A stretch of 11,242 nucleotides of DNA from an uncultured Parabacteroides sp. (GTDB lineage: Bacteria; Bacteroidota; Bacteroidia; Bacteroidales; Tannerellaceae). Within the stretch, counting starts at the first letter, position 1. Every line of letters begins with the position of its first letter. A model generated the notes under the pieces. The model did no database searches, was not told where the DNA came from, and saw only the letters and a program-made list of their open reading frames with translations. Where the stretch lies: contig URGO01000107.1 in NCBI GenBank assembly GCA_900547435.1, positions 1-11,242 of the forward strand, written 5' to 3'. This document shows positions 1 to 6,296 of the stretch, piece after piece. Made by a program: the position numbers and the translations under genes.

Positions 1-578
1 ATACCGTTCGGCGTGGTGGAGTGTTTCACCAGATAGCGCGCCACCGGACCGCCAATCAAGCCGCCCAGCACCAGACCAAAAGTTGCACAGGCCATCGCCA
101 CTTCCGTCGCGTTGGTGAAGCCATAACGTTCAATGAACAATTTACTCCACGCAGCTCCCGTACCGTGTCCGCCAGAAAGCGTAATAGAACCGGCCAGCAG
201 CCCCATCAGCGGATCAAGCCCTAACAGGCTTGCCATCCCAATGCCGATAGCATTTTGCATCACCAACAGGCCAACAACCACGATGAGGAAAATCCCCACC
301 ACACGCCCACCGGCACGCAGGCTGGCAATATTGGCATTCAGACCAATGGTTGCGAAGAATGCCAGCATCAACGGATCGCGCAGGGACATATCAAAATTGA
401 CTTCCCAGCCCATACTTTTTTTCAGCACCAGCAGCGCCAGTGCCACCAGCAACCCTCCGGCAACTGGTTCAGGTATGGTGTATTTCTTCAGAAAGGAGAC
501 GGAATGGACCAACTTGCGCCCGAGCAGCAACGTCAGCGTTGCAGCAACAAGCGTTGCTAAAGTATCGAGATGAAACAT
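1..578 (-). CDS. gltS: Sodium/glutamate symporter GltS, N-terminal part
   Basis: Inner-membrane Na+-coupled glutamate importer of the ESS family. Translating the minus strand from the ATG at 578 gives MFHLDTLATLVAATLTLLLG and then a very hydrophobic protein that includes a glycine-rich SGGHGTGAAW segment, matching E. coli GltS as I remember it. Only about 192 of roughly 401 residues are present, because the gene runs off the left edge of the window (last complete codons ...STTPNG). The start is fixed by a strong Shine-Dalgarno AAAGGAGT (plus-strand 583-590) four bases before the ATG. The gene is divergent from xanP, which is the E. coli chromosomal arrangement. Several plus-strand reading frames overlap it and are shadows. 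Identification is confident; strain-level assignment (Escherichia versus Shigella) is not possible here. Confidence 0.96.
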   Translation of the reverse strand, partial: MFHLDTLATLVAATLTLLLGRKLVHSVSFLKKYTIPEPVAGGLLVALALLVLKKSMGWEVNFDMSLRDPLMLAFFATIGLNANIASLRAGGRVVGIFLIVVVGLLVMQNAIGIGMASLLGLDPLMGLLAGSITLSGGHGTGAAWSKLFIERYGFTNATEVAMACATFGLVLGGLIGGPVARYLVKHSTTPNG

Positions 579-611
579 TGTTACTCCTTTGTGTCCGCAC
601 CACTCTTTCAC

Positions 612-660
612 ACTCGTCATACTTCATCGCGCATGTGCATTAGGGCGAAATATGACGAGT
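612..660. repeat. Inverted repeat in the gltS upstream region
   Basis: A perfect 10-bp inverted repeat, ACTCGTCATA (612-621) and TATGACGAGT (651-660), separated by 29 bp. The pairing can be extended inward by three bases after one mismatch. It lies 34-82 bp upstream of the gltS start, so it could form a hairpin in the gltS 5' untranslated RNA or bind a dimeric regulator. I do not recognise the binding protein. The rest of 579-857 is AT-rich and holds the PurR site described separately; I see no convincing sigma-70 promoter for gltS. Confidence 0.5.
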
Positions 661-789
661 ATCGAGTCATGCTATCCCGGTTCGAATTCTCAGCTGAAAA
701 TAAAAAAATGGCATGGATTTTAAGCAGAAAACAACCAAAAGTTATATAAAAAAGTGCATTTATCGCATTTAAATATTTATAAGAATGCA

Positions 790-805
790 TGGCAAACGTT
801 TGCTT
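790..805. promoter_or_regulatory. PurR operator upstream of xanP
   Basis: The 16 bases TGGCAAACGTTTGCTT contain the perfect 12-bp palindrome GCAAACGTTTGC (792-803), which is the core of the E. coli PurR operator consensus (ACGCAAACGTTTGCGT). It ends 52 bp before the xanP ATG. A loose -10-like TATAAG at 778-783 would place the operator across the transcription start, where PurR bound to hypoxanthine or guanine would block transcription. The -10 assignment is weak because no good -35 is visible. The match to the PurR core is seen directly; the regulatory effect is inferred from the known PurR regulon. Confidence 0.82.
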
Positions 806-857
806 TTACCTTTCGGTCAGCTAAAATGCCCGCTTTGCCACTACGGGATTGTTTTCG

Positions 858-2261
858 ATGTCTGTTTCCACCCTAGAGTCAGAAAATGCGCAACCGGTTG
901 CGCAGACTCAAAACAGCGAACTGATTTATCGTCTTGAAGATCGTCCGCCGCTTGCTCAAACTCTGTTTGCCGCCTGTCAGCATCTGCTGGCGATGTTTGT
1001 CGCGGTAATCACGCCTGCATTGTTAATCTGCCAGGCGCTGGGTTTACCAGCACAGGACACGCAACACATTATTAGTATGTCGCTGTTTGCCTCCGGTGTG
1101 GCGTCGATTATTCAGATTAAAGCCTGGGGGCCGGTTGGTTCCGGGTTGTTGTCTATTCAGGGCACCAGCTTTAACTTCGTTGCCCCGCTGATTATGGGTG
1201 GAACGGCACTGAAGACTGGTGGCGCCGATGTTCCAACCATGATGGCGGCGCTCTTCGGCACACTGATGCTGGCAAGCTGCACCGAAATGGTAATCTCCCG
1301 CGTTTTGCACCTGGCGCGCCGCATTATTACGCCGCTGGTTTCTGGCGTAGTGGTGATGATTATCGGCCTGTCGCTAATACAGGTTGGGTTAACGTCCATT
1401 GGCGGCGGTTATGCGGCCATGAACGATAACACCTTTGGCGCACCGAAAAATCTGCTGCTGGCGGGTGTGGTCTTAGCTTTAATCATTCTGCTTAACCGTC
1501 AACGTAACCCTTACTTACGCGTGGCCTCGCTGGTGATTGCAATGGCAGCCGGATATGCGCTGGCGTGGTTTATGGGCATGTTGCCAGAAAGCAACGAGCC
1601 GATGACGCAAGAACTGATTATGGTGCCAACACCGCTCTATTACGGGCTTGGTATTGAATGGAGTCTGCTGTTGCCGCTGATGCTGGTCTTTATGATCACC
1701 TCGCTGGAAACTATTGGCGATATCACCGCCACCTCCGACGTTTCCGAACAACCGGTTTCTGGTCCGCTGTACATGAAACGTCTGAAAGGCGGCGTGCTGG
1801 CGAATGGCCTGAACTCGTTTGTGTCGGCGGTGTTTAACACCTTCCCGAACTCCTGCTTCGGGCAGAACAACGGGGTGATCCAGTTGACCGGTGTTGCCAG
1901 CCGGTATGTCGGTTATTATATCGCCGGAATGCTGATACTTATGGGATTATTTCCAGTGGTCGGCGTGGTTTTCTCTTTAATGCCCGATGCCGTATTAGGC
2001 GGAGCGACACTATTGATGTTTGGCACTGTTGCTGCAGCGGGTATCCGGATTATCGCAGCGCAGGAGATTAATCGGAAGGCTACATTAGTCCTTGCCGTGA
2101 GCCTTTCGTTAGGATTGGGCGTAGAACTTATGCCTGATATACTTAACGCCGCTCCCGATGCCGTGAAAGGAATCTTTGCATCCGGTATTACTACGGGTGG
2201 CTTGACGGCTATTTTATCTAATATATTGATTCACGTTAAGGAAGAAAAGAAAGTACAATAA
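858..2261 (+). CDS. xanP: Xanthine permease, chimeric: E. coli XanP head and Bacteroidales tail
   Basis: Proton-coupled xanthine transporter of the NAT/NCS2 family, a multi-spanning inner-membrane protein. The ATG at 858 gives MSVSTLESENA, the known XanP N-terminus; an in-frame TTG at 849 is not the likely start. Length is 467 residues, against 463 for E. coli XanP. Residues 1 to about 352 match XanP as I recall it, including SLETIGD (about 282-288) and the NAT signature QNNGVIQLTG at 336-345. After SRYVG (348-352) the protein departs: E. coli continues FVVALMLIVLGLFPAV, whereas here it is YYIAGMLILMGLFPVV, and it ends in a lysine-rich tail. Codon use changes too: only 1 of 17 leucine codons after 1914 is CTG, while CTG dominates before. 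The fold looks complete, so a product could in principle function. The native E. coli downstream gene is replaced by xpt, 2 bp after the stop. Most likely an assembly chimera; see findings. Confidence 0.9.
   Translation: MSVSTLESENAQPVAQTQNSELIYRLEDRPPLAQTLFAACQHLLAMFVAVITPALLICQALGLPAQDTQHIISMSLFASGVASIIQIKAWGPVGSGLLSIQGTSFNFVAPLIMGGTALKTGGADVPTMMAALFGTLMLASCTEMVISRVLHLARRIITPLVSGVVVMIIGLSLIQVGLTSIGGGYAAMNDNTFGAPKNLLLAGVVLALIILLNRQRNPYLRVASLVIAMAAGYALAWFMGMLPESNEPMTQELIMVPTPLYYGLGIEWSLLLPLMLVFMITSLETIGDITATSDVSEQPVSGPLYMKRLKGGVLANGLNSFVSAVFNTFPNSCFGQNNGVIQLTGVASRYVGYYIAGMLILMGLFPVVGVVFSLMPDAVLGGATLLMFGTVAAAGIRIIAAQEINRKATLVLAVSLSLGLGVELMPDILNAAPDAVKGIFASGITTGGLTAILSNILIHVKEEKKVQ
1880..1920 (+). 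other. Probable chimera junction between Escherichia and Bacteroidales DNA
   Basis: The protein stays E. coli XanP-like through the glycine codon at 1911-1913 and becomes Bacteroidales-like from the tyrosine codon at 1914. The exact join must lie in the shared stretch just upstream, coding for the NAT signature and the following LTGVASRYVG. That is the most conserved part of the family, so two distant genes could share a short identical string there. No direct repeats, insertion sequence ends or integrase site are visible at the join. Confidence 0.8.
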
Positions 2262-2263
2262 AT

Positions 2264-2842
2264 ATGGAATTACTCAAACAACGTATTATGCAAGATGGCC
2301 GCTGTTATCCGGGCGGCATCTTGAAGGTCGATAGTTTTATCAATCATCAGATGGATCCGATGCTGATGTATAAGATTGCGGAAGAATTTATCCGTCGCTT
2401 TGCCAATGAGAAGATTAATAAGATTGTAACCATTGAAGCAAGTGGCATAGCTCCGGCCATTATGGTAGGATATATTATGCAGCTTCCGGTTGTATTTGTC
2501 AAGAAGAAGAAACCCAAGACAATGGAGAATATGTTGAGCACAACGGTGCACTCCTTTACGAAGGACCGCGATTATACGGTGTGTATCAGTAGTAATTTTT
2601 TGACTCCGGATGATCATATTTTGTTTATTGACGATTTTCTCGCTTTTGGTAATGCGGCAATGGGTATTATAGAACTGGCAAAGCAATCTGGAGCACATAT
2701 TGCCGGAATGGGCTTTATCATAGAAAAAGCTTTTCAGGATGGCGGTAAGATGCTGCGTGACCAAGGTATTCATGTGGAAAGTTTGGCTATTATAGATAGT
2801 TTGGATGATTGTAAAATCCAAATTCGAAACGAACAACATTGA
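2264..2842 (+). CDS. xpt: Xanthine phosphoribosyltransferase
   Basis: Cytosolic type I phosphoribosyltransferase that converts xanthine plus PRPP to XMP, feeding GMP synthesis. It has 192 residues, close to the 194 of Bacillus subtilis Xpt, and aligns along the whole length: LKVDSFINHQMDP (20-32), KIVTIEASGIAPAIM (53-67), and the PRPP-binding loop FIDDFLAFGNAA (121-132), where the adjacent acidic pair D123-D124 is the expected signature. The ATG lies 2 bp after the permease stop, with a purine-rich AAGGAAGAAAAG (2238-2249) upstream, so the two are translationally close and form a classic import-and-salvage pair. Codon use is Bacteroidales-like throughout. In the source genome its partner was presumably the intact Bacteroidales permease whose tail survives here. 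A long antisense frame across it is a shadow. Confidence 0.93.
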   Translation: MELLKQRIMQDGRCYPGGILKVDSFINHQMDPMLMYKIAEEFIRRFANEKINKIVTIEASGIAPAIMVGYIMQLPVVFVKKKKPKTMENMLSTTVHSFTKDRDYTVCISSNFLTPDDHILFIDDFLAFGNAAMGIIELAKQSGAHIAGMGFIIEKAFQDGGKMLRDQGIHVESLAIIDSLDDCKIQIRNEQH

Positions 2843-2850
2843 GAAAGGAG
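2841..2850 (+). promoter_or_regulatory. Shine-Dalgarno that sets the start of the hydrolase gene
   Basis: GAGAAAGGAG overlaps the end of the xpt stop codon and lies 5 bp before the ATG at 2856. It is strong for a Bacteroidales gene. It decides between the ATG at 2856 and the longer in-frame alternative at 2805, which would lie inside xpt and would spoil the signal peptide. Confidence 0.65.
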
Positions 2851-2855
2851 TATTT

Positions 2856-3728
2856 ATGAACCGGATTATTTTATTTCTGACTTGTTTATTTATATCTCAT
2901 GCAATTATGGCACAGAAATCGGTTATCCTTTTCCCGAATGTGGCTCCCGGAGAGAAACGCCCTTTGACCGAAACACGGGATGACACAGGTGCGAAGGTCG
3001 GCGACCTGAGCGTTTTGCGCGTTTCTAATGTCGGGACACCGACTATCACGATTTATCCGGCTAATCCGGACGTTGCTTCAGGGGCAGCAATGGTTGTCTG
3101 TCCCGGAGGGGGCTATGAGATATTAGCCTATGATTTGGAGGGAACCGAGATTTGTAACTGGTTGAATGAAGCGGGAATTACTGCTATTCTTCTGAAATAT
3201 CGTGTTCCGCGTCGTCCAAACAGACCAATGTATGAAGCTCCGCTTCAGGATGTCCAGCGGGCAATCAGTTATGTGCGTGCCCATGCGGATGAGTTGAGTA
3301 TCGATCCGGAACGTATTGGAGTGATGGGCTTTTCGGCCGGAGCACATCTTTCAGTTATGGCTTCGACTGCATATACCAAGCGTGCTTATCCGGCGATTGA
3401 CGAGGTGGATAAAGTGAGTTGCCGGCCTGATTATTGTTTGCTGGTTTATCCGGCTTATTTGAGTGGCCAGAATTTTCAGGTGGCTTCAGAGATAAAGGTG
3501 ACCAGTGAGGTGCCACCTACGATGATTATCCAAGCCGAAGATGATAAGTCCTTTATAGATAGCAGCCTTTTCTATTATTATGCTTTGAAAGAGGCCGGAG
3601 TTCCAGCTTGGATGCATTTGTATAGTACCGGCGGACATGGTTATGGTTTGCGTGATACTGGTTGTATGGTAAATGAATGGCCTGACCGTGCCGAAGACTG
3701 GTTTCAGGAACTTGGCGTATTTGATTAA
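2856..3728 (+). CDS. Secreted alpha/beta-hydrolase, esterase or acetyl-xylan-esterase-like
   Basis: A 290-residue serine hydrolase of the Aes/BD-FAE-like alpha/beta fold (COG0657 type). The N-terminus MNRIILFLTCLFISHAIMAQ is a signal peptide with probable cleavage after A19, so the enzyme should be periplasmic or outside. CPGGGYE (82-88) is the oxyanion-hole segment, GFSAG (158-162) holds nucleophile S160, QAEDDKS (226-232) likely holds the acid D230, and GGHGYG (259-264) holds H261. The catalytic set is therefore complete. Family members in gut Bacteroidales often remove acetyl or other ester groups from plant polysaccharides, but the substrate cannot be read from the sequence. It begins 13 bp after xpt and could share its transcript, although no functional link to purines is obvious. 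Confidence 0.85.
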   Translation: MNRIILFLTCLFISHAIMAQKSVILFPNVAPGEKRPLTETRDDTGAKVGDLSVLRVSNVGTPTITIYPANPDVASGAAMVVCPGGGYEILAYDLEGTEICNWLNEAGITAILLKYRVPRRPNRPMYEAPLQDVQRAISYVRAHADELSIDPERIGVMGFSAGAHLSVMASTAYTKRAYPAIDEVDKVSCRPDYCLLVYPAYLSGQNFQVASEIKVTSEVPPTMIIQAEDDKSFIDSSLFYYYALKEAGVPAWMHLYSTGGHGYGLRDTGCMVNEWPDRAEDWFQELGVFD

Positions 3729-3758
3729 AGTTTGTATGGATGATGCATAGCTTCTATA

Positions 3759-3791
3759 TTTGTTCCGCTATAAGGGTTTGCTATACCTTTG
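3759..3791 (+). promoter_or_regulatory. Bacteroidales-type promoter (upstream)
   Basis: TTTG at 3759-3762 and TACCTTTG at 3784-3791 are separated by 21 bp, which fits the Bacteroides primary-sigma promoter pattern (-33 TTTG, -7 TAnnTTTG). It points toward the XRE-cupin gene and would give a leader of roughly 150 bases. That leader contains AAGGAAG (3815-3821) and two tiny overlapping reading frames (3825-3845 and 3842-3922); I do not call either a gene. Confidence 0.55.
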
Positions 3792-3883
3792 TAGTGGAAC
3801 AGTTTGTTTTTGATAAGGAAGATAATGATACCGGACTTACTATGAAAAGTAATATATCTGTAAAAAATCAATCCGTAATGTCG

Positions 3884-3911
3884 TTTATTTCTTTTTTTAT
3901 CTCTACCTTTG
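3884..3911 (+). promoter_or_regulatory. Second Bacteroidales-type promoter, close to the regulator start
   Basis: TACCTTTG at 3904-3911 is identical to the -7 element 120 bp upstream and lies 35 bp before the ATG of the XRE-cupin gene. The -33 element is poor: the nearest candidates are TTTA (3884) and TTTC (3888), with short spacing. It may be a weak or regulated promoter, perhaps under control of the regulator itself. Autoregulation is inference. Confidence 0.35.
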
Positions 3912-3946
3912 AAAGCGTATAGTAAATTGTAATAGAAATAAGTAAG

Positions 3947-4501
3947 ATGGACGAACAAATCAAACAAATAGCAGAACGGTTGCGCGGCTTGCGTGATGCG
4001 TTAGAGCTTTCGCCCGAAGAGGTGGCCAAAGCGTGCCAACTCTCTACGGAAGAGTACCTGCAAATGGAAAGCGGGACGGTGGATATCTCGGTAAGTGTGT
4101 TGCATCAAATAGCCCAGACGTATGGTGTAGAGTTGACCACATTGATGTTTGGCGATGAGCCGAAGATGAGCAGTTACTTCGTGACGCGCAAGAACAAAGG
4201 CGTGGCCGTGGAACGCGTGAAAGCCTACAAATATCAATCTTTGGCCGCCGGATTCGCGCACCGCAAAGGAAATCCGTTCCTCGTGACGGTGCACCCGAAA
4301 CCTGAAGGGACGCCCATTTACCGGAATACGCACCCGGGACAGGAGTTCAACTATGTACTTCAAGGTCGTATGTTGATAGAAGTAAATGGTAAACAGCTGA
4401 TTCTCGAAGAGGGCGATAGTATCTATTTCGATTCCGAACAACCGCACGGCATGATGGCTCTCGATGGCGAAAAAGTTTGTTTCTTGGCAATAATTTTATA
4501 G
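3947..4501 (+). CDS. XRE-family transcriptional regulator with C-terminal cupin domain
   Basis: A 184-residue cytosolic DNA-binding regulator. Residues about 8-67 form an XRE/Cro-type helix-turn-helix (RLRGLRDALELSPEEVAKAC, then a helix containing EEYLQMESG and a fifth helix ending near LTTLMFG). Residues about 105-180 form a cupin_2 barrel: H129-P-G-Q-E133, six residues, G140 matches the usual motif 1 spacing except that the first histidine pair is reduced to one, and H167 (EQPHGM) fits motif 2. Members of this architecture sense a small molecule through the cupin. The next gene is an acyl-CoA synthetase, 132 bp downstream, so a carboxylate or acyl-CoA ligand is a reasonable guess, not shown by sequence. 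Length is normal for the family. Its codon use is richer in G and C than that of the xpt-hydrolase pair. Confidence 0.88.
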   Translation: MDEQIKQIAERLRGLRDALELSPEEVAKACQLSTEEYLQMESGTVDISVSVLHQIAQTYGVELTTLMFGDEPKMSSYFVTRKNKGVAVERVKAYKYQSLAAGFAHRKGNPFLVTVHPKPEGTPIYRNTHPGQEFNYVLQGRMLIEVNGKQLILEEGDSIYFDSEQPHGMMALDGEKVCFLAIIL

Positions 4502-4616
4502 TAGTTAGTAGTTAGTAGTTGGGAGTTAGTAGTATGAGATTTTGAACTTCTTCGACTTTGCATAGGATAACGGAGAGCGAAGCTCTACTAACTACCAACT
4601 CCCAACTACTAACTAC
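4502..4616. repeat. Intergenic inverted repeat built on a TAGTAGT-like unit
   Basis: The left arm gtagttagtagttgggagtt (4508-4527) is a perfect 20-base reverse complement of 4597-4616. The similarity extends inward to about 4533 and 4585 with one mismatch near the end of the perfect part. The left arm is also internally repetitive (TAGT/TAGTAGT units from 4499). The loop between the perfect arms is 69 bases and includes GGAGAGCGAAGCTCT, which has its own small palindromic potential. It lies between the regulator stop and the acyl-CoA synthetase start and ends 17 bp before that ATG. It resembles a dispersed intergenic palindromic element (REP or MITE-like) more than a terminator, since there is no U-tract. 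Confidence 0.75.
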
Positions 4617-4633
4617 CCCAAAAAAGAATAAAC

Positions 4634-6289
4634 ATGTTAGAAAGATTCGTTGAACAGACTTCTTTTACTTCACAAGAAGATTTTAAGCAACATTTAAAGA
4701 TAAACGTACCGGAGAACTTTAACTTCGGCTACGATGTGGTAGATGCTTGGGCGGCAGAAGAGCCCGACAAGAAAGCATTGGTATGGACAAACGACAAGGG
4801 AGAGCACATCGACTTTACCTTCGCGGAGATGAAACGCTATACGGACCAGACGGCAGCTTATTTCCAATCGCTTGGCATTGGACGAGGCGATATGGTGATG
4901 CTCATCCTGAAGCGCCGCTATGAGTTCTGGTTCTCGATTATCGCCCTTCACAAACTGGGCGCGGTGGTGATTCCGGCTACGCACCTGCTTACTAAGAAAG
5001 ATATTGTCTATCGGGCGAATGCGGCCGATATCAAGATGATTGTCTGTGCGGGTGAAGAGGTGATTACGACGCATATCCAAGACGCGATGCCTCAGTCGCC
5101 TACGATTAAGGCACTGGTATCGGTCGGTCCGTATGTACCCGAAGGATTCCATGATTTCCATAAGGAATGGGAACAGGTTCCGCCCTTCCAGCGTCCGGCG
5201 CATCCGAATAGCAACGATGATATTTCCCTTCTCTATTTTACTTCCGGCACAAGCGGTGAGCCGAAGATGGTGGCGCATGACTTTACCTATCCGCTGGGGC
5301 ATATCGTGACGGGATGCTATTGGCATAACCTCCATAAGGACAGCCTCCACTTGACCATTGCGGATACAGGCTGGGGTAAGGCTGTATGGGGAAAGCTCTA
5401 CGGGCAATGGATTGCCGGCGCGACGGTATTCGTTTATGACCATGAGAAGTTCACCCCGGCCGATATGCTCCAGATGATTCAAGATTATAAGATTACCTCA
5501 CTCTGTGCACCACCTACGATTTTCCGTTTCCTCATCCGCGAAGATCTTACGAAGTACGATCTCTCTTCCCTGCAATATTGCACGATAGCGGGCGAGGCAT
5601 TGAACCCTGCGGTTTTCGATACATTCTATAAGCTGACCGGTATCAAGCTGATGGAAGGATTCGGACAGACGGAAACGACGCTGAGCATCGCCACTTTCCC
5701 CTGGATGGAACCGAAGCCCGGTTCGATGGGTGTGCCTAATCCGCAATACCAGGTGGATTTGTTGCGTCCGGATGGAACTCCGGCCGAAGATGGCGAGCAG
5801 GGACAAATCGTGATCTACACCGAGAATGGCAAGCCGCTTGGTCTCTTCAAGGAATATTACCGGGATGCGGCCAAGACGCGCGAAGCTTGGCACGACGGAT
5901 TGTATTATACGGGTGACGTGGCTTGGCGGGATGAAGATGGGTACTTCTGGTTCGTAGGCCGTGCGGATGATGTGATTAAGAGCTCCGGCTATCGTATTGG
6001 CCCGTTTGAAGTGGAAAGTGCGTTGATGACGCATCCGGCCGTAGTAGAATGTGCCATTACCGGTGTTCCCGATGAAATACGCGGACAAGTGGTCAAGGCA
6101 ACTATCGTATTGGCAAAAGACTATAAGGACAAGGCGGGCGAAGCTTTGATAAAGGAACTCCAGAACCACGTGAAGCGCGTGACGGCTCCTTATAAATATC
6201 CCCGCGTCATCGAGTTTGTCGACGAATTGCCGAAGACCATCAGCGGGAAGATCCGAAGAGTAGAAATCCGGGATAAAGACAATAAGTAA
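4634..6289 (+). CDS. AMP-forming acyl-CoA synthetase, medium-chain (ACSM)-like
   Basis: Adenylate-forming enzyme that activates a carboxylate with ATP to acyl-AMP and then to acyl-CoA. At 551 residues it has the full-length two-domain layout. Visible motifs: phosphate loop TSGTSGEPKM (203-212, K211), DTGWGKAVWGKLYG (244-257) as in medium-chain synthetases, EGFGQTET (341-348), YYTGD (424-428, D428 for ribose), the hinge segment R443 to SSGYRIG (450-456), and PKTISGKIRR (533-542) with catalytic K539. Where bacterial acetyl-CoA synthetase has WWQTE, with a tryptophan closing the acyl pocket, this protein has FGQTE (G344), which argues against acetate as the main substrate. Many such genes are annotated acetyl-CoA synthetase; I prefer a larger acyl substrate. 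It follows the XRE-cupin regulator and is probably controlled by it. Two long antisense frames are shadows. Confidence 0.92.
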   Translation: MLERFVEQTSFTSQEDFKQHLKINVPENFNFGYDVVDAWAAEEPDKKALVWTNDKGEHIDFTFAEMKRYTDQTAAYFQSLGIGRGDMVMLILKRRYEFWFSIIALHKLGAVVIPATHLLTKKDIVYRANAADIKMIVCAGEEVITTHIQDAMPQSPTIKALVSVGPYVPEGFHDFHKEWEQVPPFQRPAHPNSNDDISLLYFTSGTSGEPKMVAHDFTYPLGHIVTGCYWHNLHKDSLHLTIADTGWGKAVWGKLYGQWIAGATVFVYDHEKFTPADMLQMIQDYKITSLCAPPTIFRFLIREDLTKYDLSSLQYCTIAGEALNPAVFDTFYKLTGIKLMEGFGQTETTLSIATFPWMEPKPGSMGVPNPQYQVDLLRPDGTPAEDGEQGQIVIYTENGKPLGLFKEYYRDAAKTREAWHDGLYYTGDVAWRDEDGYFWFVGRADDVIKSSGYRIGPFEVESALMTHPAVVECAITGVPDEIRGQVVKATIVLAKDYKDKAGEALIKELQNHVKRVTAPYKYPRVIEFVDELPKTISGKIRRVEIRDKDNK

Positions 6290-6296
6290 TAAATAA

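Noticed and set aside
21..643. Plus-strand frames over the gltS region
   Set aside because: They are antisense to gltS, whose minus-strand translation matches a known transporter and has a strong ribosome site.
849..857. TTG start giving three extra residues (MFS) on the permease
   Set aside because: The ATG at 858 gives the known E. coli XanP N-terminus MSVSTLESENA; the TTG is only an in-frame extension.
2270..2839. 189-residue minus-strand frame opposite xpt
   Set aside because: The plus strand encodes a full-length, motif-complete Xpt; the antisense translation shows no recognisable family.
2805..2855. Longer start for the alpha/beta-hydrolase inside xpt
   Set aside because: It would overlap xpt and bury the signal peptide. 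The ATG at 2856 has a strong GAGAAAGGAG in front and yields a proper signal sequence.
3740..3922. 60-residue frame in the intergenic region before the XRE-cupin gene
   Set aside because: It spans both promoter boxes, has no recognisable domain and no good ribosome site at its first ATG, and the sequence is AT-rich intergenic in character.
4499..4620. Repeated TAGTAGT units considered as a CRISPR array
   Set aside because: The units are short, irregular and have no unique spacers; the structure is an inverted repeat, not evenly spaced direct repeats, and no cas gene is near.
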